Assembly: GCA_029204225.1 (NCBI GenBank)
Contig: CM055100.1
Coordinates: 55,177,597 to 55,241,596, forward strand
Direction of reading: 5' to 3'
Source of the DNA: Diphasiastrum complanatum
Taxonomy: Eukaryota; Streptophyta; Lycopodiopsida; Lycopodiales; Lycopodiaceae
Length of the DNA: 64,000 bases
Positions 24,169-36,286 of the stretch are shown here, piece after piece. The notes beneath the pieces were generated by a model, which did not search any database, was not told the DNA's origin, and saw only the letters and a list, made by a program, of their open reading frames with translations. The position numbers and the translations under genes were made by a program. Positions within the stretch are counted from its first letter, which is position 1; each line of letters opens with the position of its first letter.

Positions 24169-25086
24169 TTGAGTAATTTGAAAGTGGGTCCATCAATCGT
24201 GTTGCCAGAGGTCAGCACTGAATTTGTTCACTCTATTCACACAATTGTTGACTCTGATTTCCGGGTTACCTTGCGAAACATCACTTTTACTATAAATGAA
24301 GTTGTATTCTTTGAAGCTCTTGGGTTGCCAACTGATGGGGCTGCCAATGCCACTTCAAAGGATGCTATTGATGAGTCAACATATTTTTTGTTGAATTGCT
24401 TTGTACCTAGCAAAGGGTACAAGATAACCATGGTGAGGGATGTGCAGATGAAGTTTTTTTGCAAGTACTTAAACCATGTACTCTTTATTAATGATGCTAA
24501 TGCGACAATTTTGGCATAGAATTTCAGCTCCCTGATTGATGCTCTGGCAGGTCAACTAGTATGCTTTGGTTCTATTATATACAAAGCATTTCTGTGCTGG
24601 ATCAAGAATAAGAAGTTTGTTGCAGTGGGAGCACATATCTCGCGCTTATGCAACCATTTCGGCATTCTTACTCAGACAGAGCAAGGAGTGTTGGCAGGAA
24701 GGATGCTAGCAACAATGAAGATTGATCTATCGAGCCTCTTGCAGGGCGCTTCTATTTCACGAGACCAGCCAGCAGGTTCTTCTGCCATGGAGATTGATGC
24801 AGTAGCAGTTTCGAAAGTAGCTATTGACACAGGAGAGGATGTTGCTGCAAAACCTTCTACTGTTGACGAATCTTTGGTCGTTGTTCTTGTCTCTCTCAGG
24901 ACCTCTCCGAAGCAAAAGGGCTCTACTTCTACGGAAGAAGAAGATATTGTCTCCGATAAAGGCAAAGAGACAGAGGAGGAAGCTACTGACGCAGAGGAGG
25001 ATGCAGAGGAAGATAAAGAAAAACTTTACAGGTGGTATCATCAATTCTCCCTAGGTGCCAAGGACATTGTGGGGAGGATATTATGA
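24169..25086 (+). pseudogene. Putative plant transposon-domain ORF downstream of Ty3 integrase
   Basis: Reading 24169-24519, one stop, then 24625-25086 gives a protein with F-R-V-T-L-R-N-I-T-F-T-I-N, E-A-L-G-L-P and later H-I-S-R-L-C-N-H-F-G-I. This pattern resembles the plant transposon-associated domain found as an additional ORF in several plant Ty3 lineages (family assignment from memory, moderate). An acidic Glu/Asp/Lys-rich tail follows. The position 3' of integrase on the same strand supports an accessory ORF of the same element. A copia-gag-like scrap may follow at 25337-25450 (weak). Confidence 0.5.
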
Positions 25087-25665
25087 TTTGGGGGAGTCCA
25101 TGACATTGGGACCAGTTGCGCCGATCTATGAGGATCCATTATATCAGCAAGATAAACCATAAAACCGAAGTTACCGAACTAAAACCACAAAGAACAATAC
25201 TGAATCATGACACTGCTTGGATTGAATCATCATAATATATAATATTCTTCATGGAGTTGCAAGTTGAGGTTTGGCATCGATGTGATGATCAGGCTCTTTC
25301 ATTGATTTATCAGTAACAATATCTATCTTATATCACTTGAGATTTTGCAAGACCTCTAAAAGTGCTTGGGAAACACTTTTAAAGATGTACCGAATAAAGG
25401 ATTCATCATCATGCTTTCGCCTCTCTACTTCATCCTCTTTGAAGGTAGAAGAGCAAAGGCATGCAAAGTTTGATCATTGTCTTTCTACAAGTACAAGTTT
25501 GCATCGGAATGTTGGTATGGTAGAGCATTCTTCTTTTCTTGAGCCATTTGTTGCAAATGATGGATGCATTAGTGAAGAACTTTATGAGCAAGCTTCTCAA
25601 GTTAATGTTTTGGAAAGGCTGATATCAAGCATTCTTTGAAGAAGAGGCAGTAGAAAGCAGATCCG

Positions 25666-27402
25666 TGATGGTCGGGCAAAAATCCACTTTGGAAGAGGTC
25701 CAGCAACAACTGAAGCACCAGATGGTCCAAATCAACCAAGTACGAGACGGATCATCGATTGCAATGACAGTCGATGCTCCTCTAGTCAAGCCCGAGGATA
25801 TTCAATTCTAGGCCCCACAGGCCTCAGCCATCCGGATGGAAAAATATGTGAGGCTAATCCAGGAAAGAGAAGCCGAAAAGCGAAACTTCGAAAACATTGT
25901 GGCCAAACAAGAGAAGATCATCCTGGAGTCCCAAAAGCAGCTGGAAGACATTATGAAGGCCCTACAACAAGTCTTGGACAAGGTGAACCAACTACGGGAC
26001 ACGGCGTGCAAGGCTCAAGCAGGTGCTCAACCAATAAAGCCGCGGGATGATGATGGGAATGATGGTGCAGAAAATCAAGGCGGGCAAACCCACCCATCAA
26101 ACGGTAGCTCAGGATCGGGTGGCCAGAGAGCCGATGCTGCTTCCATGAGCTTTCCCCGACCCCCTCCCACCTTTAACCCTTCCTCCTACTCCGCATTTAA
26201 TTTTTCTAAAACATTCATTTCAACTTACCCAATTCTTCCATCTCCCCTTTCTTCATCACCTCCTAGCCAAATAATGGGCCCATCAAAAGGTCCAGCTGAC
26301 ATTTACAAAGCCCGACGGGACGAGTTCCTCCAACAACTCCACTCCCCCGGTGCCGCGCATAACTTATTGCTCCCGCCTCCTCCTAAACCGTTCACCCCCG
26401 CACCCCTCTCCCCAGATCATTCCATCCCCTCCAGAAACTAACACGGACATGGGGGGTGATGATGACTTCTTGGCAGACCAGCCAGAAACGAGAAGGTTCT
26501 TGCCCAGACCAGACACGGGTGCAGATGAGTCGTCGACAAGCGAGCGAGCAAAAGAGAAAGATACGGGCACCAAGTCCCTAGACGATTATCTGGCAAGGCC
26601 ATCCCAACCGCGTAGGACAACTTCTCCTACTAGGCCCAAAGGCAAACTGGCTGACATGAGAGAGTCAGAGAGGTTTGAGAAGAAATACCCTCCCAACATG
26701 AGGGGAGGCAAAGAAGACATTGATCAAAGCCAATATTCCACCAGGGCCGAGATCATTTCCACGCTACAACTGTAGCCCAAATGGCAGAGTAAAGTCCTGA
26801 AGGATAACAGGCGACTTCAGAAGTATTTGAAGGCATCGACATGGAAGCGAGTGGATCCCTTCTACATGCCAATCAAATGCAGAAACCCATGGCTGGTGGA
26901 AAAGCCTCGAGTGGAGGTAGTAAACTGGCCAGTCATTCCGGAAATTACAGAGAGAACCTCCCCAGATGATCTGAGGCTACAGTTACTAGACTTTGGGCAT
27001 AAATACAAGTCAAGTGCCGATCTCTGCGTGCAAGAAAGTGCTGAATATTGCATATCCATGGCCTTCCTGATGCAGCAAAAGTGTTTTTGGGATCGAGGAT
27101 TGGATCCAATTAGGATCAACCCAAATACGGCCCTCCAGTCAGAAGAAGACCATGAGATGATGGCCGTGCTATACTACAGAGCGGCCTTCATGTCGTCACG
27201 CTATGCGACCATGGTGGAAAACTGGCAGAAAATGGGCTTCATAAAAAAGATAAGAGAATATCTGGGGCCCCTTAATTTCGGAAGTAAGCTCCACTTCCAA
27301 GTTTTTGAAGCCCTGGGCCGGAAGATGAGCAAGCAAAAGCAGACGGCGCGACGACGAGGCGAACAGGTTTCACAAGAAGTGCTCAAGAGGGTTGGTATGT
27401 AG
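25666..27402 (+). pseudogene. Multi-copy coiled-coil ORF family, copy 3 (best preserved C-terminus)
   Basis: The start M-V-G-Q-K…L-E-E-V-Q-Q-Q-L-K-H-Q-M and V-D-A-P-L-V-K-P-E-D-I (25666-25800) is nearly identical to copy 1 on the other strand at 9.74-9.88 kb. One TAG is followed by a coiled coil (25836-26030), a Pro/Ser-rich disordered stretch (26100-26450), a charged linker (26350-26775) and a 191-codon C-terminal frame (26827-27402) with L-Y-Y-R-A-A-F-M-S. The gene ends 157 bases before an LTR that starts at 27560, so the family appears to be the 3'-most ORF of an LTR element. No known domain is recognised; structural protein or RNA/DNA-binding roles are possible. Confidence 0.6.
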
Positions 27403-27559
27403 CGGCCAATTGAGAGACTTCCAGTTTTGGGGAATAAATTTTGCGGATAATAAGCACCTGGTTTTACGGAAGCGAACGAAAATCCACGCTTTTCCAAGTG
27501 CCAAGCGGAAGACATCACCAGTGTTGCAGTGGGTCCTACAACAGATTAGGGGTGGATAA

Positions 27560-28546
27560 TGTTAGTCGATTCTCTAGTGTCGAGCCAAGCTGAAGACACA
27601 AGTTATCTCTCACCCATGACCGAGGAGGTCTCAGAAGGAAGAGAGCGGAAGAAGCTGAGAGTCGAGCATGAGAGCCGAGGAAATACTAGCTAGGAAGACA
27701 GTGAGTAACTATGTGAGCCTACATGGTGTATCCCAAAGAAGGAATGACAATGTAGGAGCTAGTAATGTTTCCTAGGCATTGTATATAAAGGTAGACCCCC
27801 CTTAAATTAGTTAGAATGAGCCACCTTTTGATGGTGACCTTTAGTGGAAGGGCAAAGTCCACATGTAATTCTAATTTAGTGGAATTGCCACATGGGCTCC
27901 ACATGGGCAACCTTCTTGCTTATTTAAGGGCCCCCCTCTCTTGTGAGGGAGCTTTTGATTGTATTGTCATATTCTCTTGAGCAAATAAAGAGGATCCTCT
28001 ACGAGTTCTTGATGATAGCTTAGCTCCTTGTTCATGGCAATGATCTTGAGTGATATTTCTATGAGCATGCTTGATTCCTTTGCATTGTGGATTAACTAGG
28101 TTCTTGTTTCTTGTTTCTTGTTTAGTTGTGGATTAGCATTCAGTTCTTCCTTGTGGAATCTTGTAGTAATCAGCATTCAAATAAACTAGATAGGCTGGTT
28201 TGTGGTAGATCTTGCATACTCCCTTATTGATTGTTCTTGAGTAATCTAAGCATCAAGTGATGAGTGTTTCTTGATTCTTAGATTGTTAAAATGCTGCTAG
28301 GAATCTTGTTTCTTGTATCTTGTTTCTTGTTTCTTGAATCTTGTTTTCAGTAGCTAATCTAGTTCTTGATTGTTTTTTTATTTAGTAGTTAGTCGTAGGA
28401 TCGCTCTCTGTGCTGAACGTTGATCTTCTTGAGCTGTAGATGGTTACATGGCTGGTTTCTTGCATGTAGCTGAGTATCGGATTTGAGTTACCCACTGACA
28501 GCTGGGAATACGTAATGAAACCTGAGTAACGCTTCTGCTTTGTAAC
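27560..28546 (+). mobile_element. LTR (987 bp), probably the 3' LTR of a Ty3-type element
   Basis: It begins TGTTAG and ends GTAACA, forming the usual short inverted ends. A purine-rich stretch (GATTAGGGGTGGATAA) sits just before it, in the position of a polypurine tract. A TATTTAAGGG box lies at 27921 and AATAAA at 27984. CTTGTTTCTTG direct repeats occur at about 28100-28350 in the presumed U5. The first ~395 bases are repeated almost unchanged at 58079-58472. No primer-binding site follows 28546, consistent with a 3' rather than a 5' LTR. The right end was inferred from the terminal TAACA and could be off. Confidence 0.65.
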
Positions 28547-29430
28547 AGTTCTAATAAGAAGAGGAACCACAAAGAACAGTAATAACAGAAGTAAGTAATC
28601 CAAGAAAAGAAAAGAGATAAAAGATAAAAGAAAAAACGTGTTCATCGATTCAGTGAATCTGTGAACAGGCTACTCGGCTAACCCACGTAGCCGTCTACGG
28701 GATTAGTGCCCTATCAATATATCCTAATGGGTCACGTCCCGATCACAACCATATACAATAAACCAAATAAACTGTACACCAATTACATCATCACATTTAG
28801 AGCTTATACTAATGAATCAGATCAAAATTGATTTCTAACTCTCTCCCTTAAGCTCAAATGTGATAAGAGTGAAAAACAATAATTTGTAGCAATATTTGGA
28901 GTGTCCAAAAAATGTTATGCATGTCCTGCTACTCTGTACTTGACTCACACTCAAGCACACCAACAAACCACCAGGTTTGACTCACAAAGTATCATGCAAC
29001 CACAATGCTCATACAGAGAGTCTACCACACTCTCGACCAACTGACTCGTCCCCAATCCAACTCAAACACAAGTGGACCACATGAGCAACATGGCTCAAAC
29101 TAAGGAAATCCCACTGCCACCATGAGACTTACATCCTCCATCTAGCTAGGCTGACATCCTATCAGGCACTTACAAGCACAGACCTGTAAAGCTGACATAA
29201 ATGAGCGACTAAGGCTCAAGAGATTGGACTTTGGTCTCGCGTACACTACTCCGACTTTCTTGATTAAAAGATGCCATAACACCACAATTATAAGTTCGTC
29301 GTTTCATATCAACTCGTTCAATGCGATGATGACGACCATATGCCCACATTGCACTATACTTTCGATACTGCCACATATTAATTGTAATTAAGACAATAAT
29401 CAATCATTATACAAGCTACATTGTATTTTT
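28547..29430. other. No gene recognised
   Basis: Non-coding sequence between the LTR and the CACTA relic. Dense CA-rich words (28900-29150) resemble copia LTR sequence but no boundaries can be set. Confidence 0.4.
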
Positions 29431-29435
29431 TTTTT

Positions 29436-31980
29436 TTAAAAAAACAATAAACAAACCTTCCAATCACATCCTCTTGAAAAGTCCCATTCCATGTCAGATA
29501 TGACTTGTCCATTTGATCTTGCTTGTTGGAGTGTGTCAACCATCCATTCTATGGTCCATTGGTTGGGCAATGGCTCAACATCATGTGAAGGTGCAGCATG
29601 ACCCCTATGTCTATTATGTCGGTGTCTATTTCTAGCCAACGTTCTTTTTTTCTTCTCTTGTTCATATAATTCCAACCACTTATCCATCACTCTAGAATTA
29701 TAGAACATGAAAGTAGAAATTTTTTCTCTAAGAAAAGGTGTCATTTTCTTAGGAGCACCCATACCTTGGGGTTTTTCACCTTTTACTTCATTGTTCTTCT
29801 CATCATTCCATAGTCGTGGAGTAGACGGATGTATTTGAAGCATTCAATGACATAAATAAGAGATTCTTGCACTAACCACCCCTCGGCCATACTTCCCTCT
29901 GGTCTTGCCTTTTGACGCACAAAATCTTTCAAAACTTTCATGAATCTCTTCAAAAAAAAACATCCACCTATAAACATTTATTGCATGATAAGGGCAATGT
30001 TCAATGACATAAAAAAAAATGATGCTAAATATATTGAAGCCACAAAAACCAAAATAATATATTTAGTACCTTGAATGCACAAGACCGGCAATACCAATTT
30101 CTTGGACCAAGTGCACAAGCAAATGCACTTGTATGTCCAAGATGGAGGTTGGAAATTTTCTCTCAAGCATACATACAGCCTCCACATATCTTCATGTTTT
30201 TTTTTCACATCTCTCTCACGAATCTCCTTGTCACACATCCATCTACATCATATTGTAGTATATGATCCATCACACATCCATCTACACCATATTTGTAGTA
30301 TATGATCATCATATGACTTTATCGAATTCGTAGGTAAAATAAATATGCAATAGCATAAATCGTGAGTGAAAGAAATGTAAGTACCTGACAATGGATGCTA
30401 ATTTGTAAATGGTATCGTGAAGTTGATCAGTTAGACAACCACGAACACACATTGGAAATATGTACTCAAGCATCTTCAACCAATCATGAGATTTAAGACC
30501 ATGAAGTTTTTCTTCTGATGTGAATGATGTTCGTAGTGAATGAGCAAAACCAGTTGGTGTTCTCATCTCGCAAATGACTGACCGTACATACTTGTACTCT
30601 TCCTTGGTAAGAATCCAAGGGGCTCTTTGAATGATATGAGTATTTCCATCTGTACGGGATTTTGGCCGATACTCGTTTTTTGTCTTTGATTTTTGTAGGT
30701 CTTGTCTTGCATTAATACTATCTTTTTCGCCCACCAAGTGTTTCCATATTGATTCACTCACATTTTTGAATATATGCATAGGATCAAGCAAGTGATTGAT
30801 CAAAAGTTTATTCCAATATGGTAGACAATGAAAGATAGATAGTCTTTTCATACCATTGATTGGCTTGGTCTCAGATTCAATTCAGAGCTTGTGCCAATCT
30901 GCCATGGACATTCTCTTTCAAGGCATCCTTGTTTTAGTCTTTCCTCCAAATCCTCTTCTTTGTGTATGCTGAAACGAATGATCCTCATGCAAGTACTTGC
31001 GATGATTTTTATATACAACTTTGCTTGAGTGTCGAGCATCAATATTTGGTTCACAATTGAGACACGCGTGATATCCGGAAGTTGTAAAACCTCAAGAAAT
31101 CAAATGCAATTCGTGCTACTTGTAGATCAAAAAATTAAACATAAATAGCGAATATAGAAAAAATAAATATATAGAAAATACATATGATCTCATATTCTAG
31201 TCACCTGAACAATCACCCAATCCTGGATAGTCATGCATGTCCACATTAGAATTGCGCGCAACAAAAGGTTGTTGTCTTGTATTGGACGTGAGATGTCATA
31301 CGCTTGGACACCCTTCCATAATAGCTCCAATTATTCAACTAACGGTGGAAGGTAGACATCCATATTTTTTACTTTGTGTTTTCCAAGAATTAAAAGTGCT
31401 AACATGAGATGTCCTTTTTTTATAGTTAGCCAAGGTGGAATGTTGTAGTTAACTTACACAAGTACACACTTAGTTAAATAAAAAATAATTCAATCTTCGT
31501 TACCCAAATAAAGATGTAACACTTGTATCACTCCATTTATATTTTGCTTGGAGATTCAATAGAAGCAACGCAGCGGACAAACGAGATGTCTTTCATCCAG
31601 GGTATAATGGTGTATGTGATTCTTCTCTCAATTTCCTTTCCTCGTTAGTCACAAAAGATTTGGTACCGTGTTCAGTGGGTTCTTTCATATTGTCATGATG
31701 CTCATAGACATCATTTATCAAGTTGTTCATAATCTCAACTTCATCTTGCATAGAACAATTATGTTCATCACTTGAACTTGATTTTAAGGAAGAAGAAGAG
31801 TTAGGTCGAGACCGATTTGTCTTGCGACATTGTTGTTCATCTATTCTCATCATGGCTCGTAATCCCATCCGCTCACGACAAGATAGTTGATCTATATGTG
31901 GGCCCATTGTATCCCAATCTTGTGGTGGATACAAAATGTATGTGATCATCAATAAAACTAGATGATGATTCATATTCCTT
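29436..31980 (-). pseudogene. CACTA (En/Spm) TNP2-type transposase relic
   Basis: Read right to left: an N-terminal part (31973-31593), then a region with I-P-P-W-L-T-I-K and V-Y-L-P-P-L-V-E (about 31.45-31.2 kb), then the TNP2 core (30851-30309) with L-P-Y-W-N-K-L-L, L-D-P-M-H-I-F-K-N-V, and L-H-G-L-K-S-H-D-W. It continues into a DUF4218-like section (30238-29783) with Q-K-A-R-P-E-G-S-M-A-E-G and a basic C-terminal part (29843-29436). Many stops and frame changes separate these, so it cannot make transposase. No CACTA terminal repeats were identified. A second CACTA tail lies at 57343-58078. Confidence 0.85.
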
Positions 31981-31997
31981 CAAGCATGGAAAAACAA

Positions 31998-32550
31998 ATA
32001 AGACATCAAAATTGAACAACAATATATACAAATTGGAACTTAAATCAAGATATGAAAATTGAACATTATTTTAAAAAAACACAAATACCACTATTAAGAC
32101 TATTCACGTTCTCAAATAAAAGATATCATCTTATAATTCGAATATCGAATATCAAGAATGTATAGCTAATTAGATTAAAACCATTGTATATAGTTTCAAT
32201 ATAGTTGAATATTTTGTGTTAAAACCTAAACACTAAGCATCATTCAAATTGAAACTTAAATATGACATCAAAATCGAACATGATATTCAAATTGAAACTT
32301 AAACAAGACATGAAAATTGAACATTATTTCTAAAACCTAAACATCAAACATCATATCCAATTTGAAACTTATATAAGACATCTTAATCGAACATTATATT
32401 ATAATTAAAATTGAAACAAGACATTGATAATTGAGCATTATTTGTAAAAGCTTAACATCAAACATCATATCAAATGTGAACTTAAATAAGACATCCAAAG
32501 GAAACATCATATCTAAATTGAAAGTCAAATAAGACATCCAAATTGAACTC
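31998..32550. repeat. Degenerate AT-rich tandem repeat between CACTA relic and SET gene
   Basis: Loose copies of AAATTGAAACTTAAATAAGACATC and AAAATTGAACAT, about 35-60 bases per unit, repeat roughly ten times. The array separates the SET-domain gene remnant from the TNP2 relic. Subterminal arrays are usual in CACTA elements, though this one is internal in the present arrangement. Confidence 0.6.
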
Positions 32551-32576
32551 GAATGAAAAGGATGTACTTTTGGTAT

Positions 32577-33110
32577 TTACAACACACATGGTTGTGCTTG
32601 GCTCAAAACTTTTTGTACACATCTTGGTAGAGGACGATTGAAGCTATAGTTGATTATTAGTTCTTCACTACATTTTCTAGGTCTGATCGCACAAACCATT
32701 ACATATGTAGCTTTCATATTTCTAGAAAAATAATCTTCTTTGCCATTGATGTGTTCTTCAAAGTCACAATTAGTTAATGAAGGGTGACAAATAGAACTAT
32801 TTATAGAGGCAGCGATGTTTCCATGTATTTCTGGATGCCCATCAATGTACATACGATGTGCTTTTGAAACACTTTTTCCTTGCATACGCCTCTCTTCCAA
32901 AGAACAAGCATTGGAATTTAAACCATATATTTGCATTCCCCATTGGTGGCGACATAGAGCATGCCAATCACCCTAATTATATTGAGGTCCTGCATATGGC
33001 ATTAATGTGACAACACTATTCAAAGGGACATCAATGCTAGTCAAAGAAAATAAACCTAATCCGGCATTAGAAAACCGCTCACTAGGCTTAATTATGTCAT
33101 ATGACCCCAA
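32577..33110 (-). pseudogene. SET-domain protein remnant
   Basis: On the minus strand one frame reads S-E-R-F-S-N-A-G-L-G-L-F-S-L, then V-T-L-M-P-Y-A-G-P, a TAG at about 32973, then Y-I-D-G-H, G-N-I-A-A-S-I-N-S-S, N-C-D-F, Y-V-M-V-C-A-I-R and S-E-E-L-I-I-N-Y-S-F. This is the SET order: G-x-G-L-F start, Y-x-G, the (R)-F-I-N-H-S equivalent, then G-E-E-L-x-x-x-Y. Known SET proteins are lysine methyltransferases that use S-adenosylmethionine. Here the N-H-S motif reads N-S-S and the E-E-L motif has Ser for Gly, and a stop lies inside, so no activity is expected. The link with the CACTA transposase is inferred from position and strand only. Confidence 0.65.
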
Positions 33111-33223
33111 TATGAAAATGATGTCCCACATAATGGTAGTGGTAACTTATCATGCCAACTTTCTATCAAACGGCTTAACTAATGCATGTAGATGAGGAGG
33201 AAGGGGAGATTCGGTCAACGAAT

Positions 33224-34400
33224 TTAAACATTTTTGGACAAGTTGATAGAACGTAAAAAACTTTGTTCTTTTTCAAATTTTGTCAAAATGCGTCCAAGTC
33301 GTGTTCTTTTTTTTAATGGCGTAGCTAAGATAGAATAATCTGTACAATTTATGTTGGGTGTGATGGGATGCATAATATCTGTATGTGGTGACATCATGAG
33401 ATGGATAGAGCTTGGGATAAGATTTTCACAAGGTGTTGTGGATTGGATACAATCTAAGTGTGATGACACTATGAGATGATCAGAATCCATTGAAGCAAGA
33501 TCAATGTCAAGACTGGAGGAGTGAGTGGATATATGAGACATAGGAATATGCATAACCTCCACATTACTCGATGTGTAGTCACTAGTGACCTCATCAATAA
33601 AATCATCAACTAGATCTTCGTCCAATGCCAAAGATGATCCAAAATCAATATTTCTTATCTTGTTATTAAGATTATCAATTGTGCAAGAGGTTGACACCGA
33701 TGTACTATTCTGCAAGAGAGAAAAAGTATACATGCATTAGTCTTTTTTTTCAAAAACATTGTGTATGATAAAGACTAATACTAAGCAAATACAATATACA
33801 TCCAAAACCAGATCAAGCTCCTCAACATGCTTTCCAAACTTCCACAAATGTTGTGATTCATCTTGGTCGAATTTTAAATCCTTTGCATTGCTTACACTCA
33901 CAATATATCTTTTCGTCGTACTCTTTTTGATACTAATTTCATGTAACAAATATAAGAATGGTTAGCTTGTTGATGCAAACAATGATTTGCATGACAATTA
34001 ATCTGTTCTCAAATTTTTAATAACTACAAATATATAGTACCGTAGTTCTTTGTCGAGGTCAAGTGCCAGAACTTGATGACGATGATCCTCCACTAAGTAC
34101 TTGATCAATCATTTGTGCTCTTTTTCGTGATTTGCTTTTTTGATAAGCTTCCATCCTTTTTAATTTTTTGAAATCTCGTGGAAGCGTTGTGCTTTGATTG
34201 ACACAAAAAAAAAATGTCATATGCAACACACAATGCTATACATATTATTTCATAAATACTACAATATAAATACCTCTTTCGAGACATTTCTTCAGCAGAT
34301 GACATATTCGTTGGTTGATCGTGATAAAGATATTTGATCTGTAATATACGAACAAAATTAATATTAAATCTTATTGAAGTACATGTGAAATTGACAAAAT
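33224..34400 (-). pseudogene. Upstream exons of the SET-domain gene (probable)
   Basis: An acidic 170-codon frame (33733-33224) is preceded on the minus strand by TTTTTCTCTCTTGCAG, an excellent 3' splice site at about 33710. The next block upstream (33949-33800) encodes Y-I-V-S-V-S-N-A-K-D and W-K-F-G-K-H-V-E-E-L and ends at GAT followed by GTATAT, a plausible donor. Further upstream lie a basic segment (about 34180-34060) and M-S-S-A-E-E-M-S-R-K (about 34290). A frame change near 33250 would join the acidic exon to a segment ending L-V-K-P-F-D-R-K. The exon chain is my reconstruction from splice-like signals. Protein function outside the SET domain is unknown. Confidence 0.4.
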
Positions 34401-34429
34401 ACAAATTACATACAATGCATCAACTTTGA

Positions 34430-35400
34430 GAATAATGGTAGACATCTAACAAGACCAATGAGTACTGGAGTTTGCAAAATCACCAATTAAATCAAGACTA
34501 GCTTCAGATTTAGGCTCTATATTAAGTGCATCTAAATTGACTATTGGCAGTTGCTCCTAGAATCACTATGATCAAGCAATCAAAGCAACAGTAGATGTTT
34601 CTAGGATAGCAAATCACTTCACTATCATTCAATTAACTATGTAGATCATCAAAATCACTCAAACATAGATGCTGCAATTGCAACTCGATCTATTGGCTTT
34701 CATATATGAGATTAGGAGGGTTGTGGAAGGACGGATAGCTTTCGCGGAAGCTCAAAAAAAATTTAGGTGCCTTAAGGTGATCAGCAAATTCTTTGATGGC
34801 CAATCTAAGTTTTTTCTTGGAATGATTGGATTGACCAAATATTGTTCAGATGGTGCCAAGACAAAAGCGATTTTTTTTATTCGAAACAAATGTTGCAAGT
34901 GTCTCATGACCATTACCTTATGGCATGGAAGGTTTGGATAGATCAACATTGATGACCTACTAACGATGAATAAGAAAAATATGCTCTAAATATTGATTGA
35001 TTGATATTCACTTTCTTTAAATAAACATCATCGTCCAGTATTTCTTCAACTTGAATATTGGGTTGAGTGATCTTGCACTTGTGCATTCAACACAGTACAT
35101 TTATATGTTAATAATGATGGATCTTAATGGTTTAGACTTCTAACAAGACCAATCAAGAACAATGTGTACTCAAACCTGAGTTGCAGCGTGTTACGAGCAC
35201 GTAACCAGTGCCAAACTCTAGATACCACAAGAGGCTAGACATTTAAATTTTTATATTTTGTAAATAAATTCTCACCCTTTTTTTTAATCACTAAAGTAAT
35301 GATTTTTTTTTTGCACACAATTACATTTTGACACCTTGCAGACCGTGGGCACAAAAAAATTTGAATTTTGTTACCTTGCAAGCCATCAGAGTACGACGAC
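34430..35400. other. No gene recognised
   Basis: AT-rich sequence. The 90-codon frame at 34669-34941 shows no family resemblance. Nothing else is supported. Confidence 0.45.
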
Positions 35401-35562
35401 ATTAAAAAATTATTATTTTTGCCACGCGTGGCAAAAATTGCCGCGGCAGTGCCACGCAAACTTGAATTCAAAAAATGCTTTAAATAGAGCGTTTTTGAAC
35501 GCATTTCTTCACTAGTTTTTTGCATATTGTTTCTTTGTTATTGCTTTCATTATGTTAGTGAT

Positions 35563-35670
<108 letters not shown>

Positions 35671-35802
35671 CACACACACACACAATTTGAAGTTTTACTT
35701 TTCTTAAGCTCTCTCTTTCTCAAGCTTTCTCTTTTTCTCAAGCTTTTTTTTTTTTCCGTTTGTTAAGTTTTTATCTCTCTCTTCTCCCTCTTTACACACA
35801 CA

Positions 35803-36286
35803 ATGTCTTCTAGTGGTAGTGGTTCTTGGAGAAGACCAAGATCTTCTTCTAATGCAAGAGGATGATCCGGTTCCGATCGGATTGCAGACTTTTATGGTTT
35901 GCTATCTCCCGATGAGAGACAAAGATTGAAACATCTTTGTCTTTCCAAAGAGGAGCCCGATTCCAATAGAGGTAATCCTTCGATGGATGTCCCATCGGAG
36001 GAATCATCCAATTTGTTTTATAATTTAGAAGATGATGTCTCCATCATCAAGGATACCAAAGGCAACGTCGTCATCAATAGGATGCATGACCTTGCTCTCA
36101 AATATTTTGGCCAATAAGCTGGGCGACAGTTCAGATGACGAGCAGTCCGACATGCAGCCTGTACCCAAAACACCTGCAACGCACAGTGGTTCTAATGTCA
36201 ATAGAAAAGAAAAAGGCAAAGTAGTCGCTGAACTTGCACCATCTCCAAGCACAACTACATACATTGGCAATTTGCCACGCACATAA
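35803..36286 (+). pseudogene. Decayed Ser/Asp-rich ORF between GCCACGCGTGG repeats
   Basis: From the ATG at 35803 the frame reads M-S-S-S-G-S-G-S-W-R-R-P-R, hits a TGA at about 35862, then continues in the same frame (D-R-I-A-D-F-Y-G, S-P-D-E-R-Q-R-L) to 36117. A frame change there leads into a Ser/Asp-rich tail (36120-36286). GCCACGCGTGG motifs stand on both sides (35421-35432 and 36354-36364), and a TTTAAATAG box lies at about 35480. The family is not recognised. It may be a small ORF carried by a non-autonomous mobile element. Confidence 0.4.

Noticed and set aside
24757-25044. Minus-strand hydrophobic open frames opposite the transposon-domain ORF
   Set aside because: Antisense of the acidic Glu/Asp-rich tail always reads as Leu/Phe/Ser; it is not evidence for a membrane protein.
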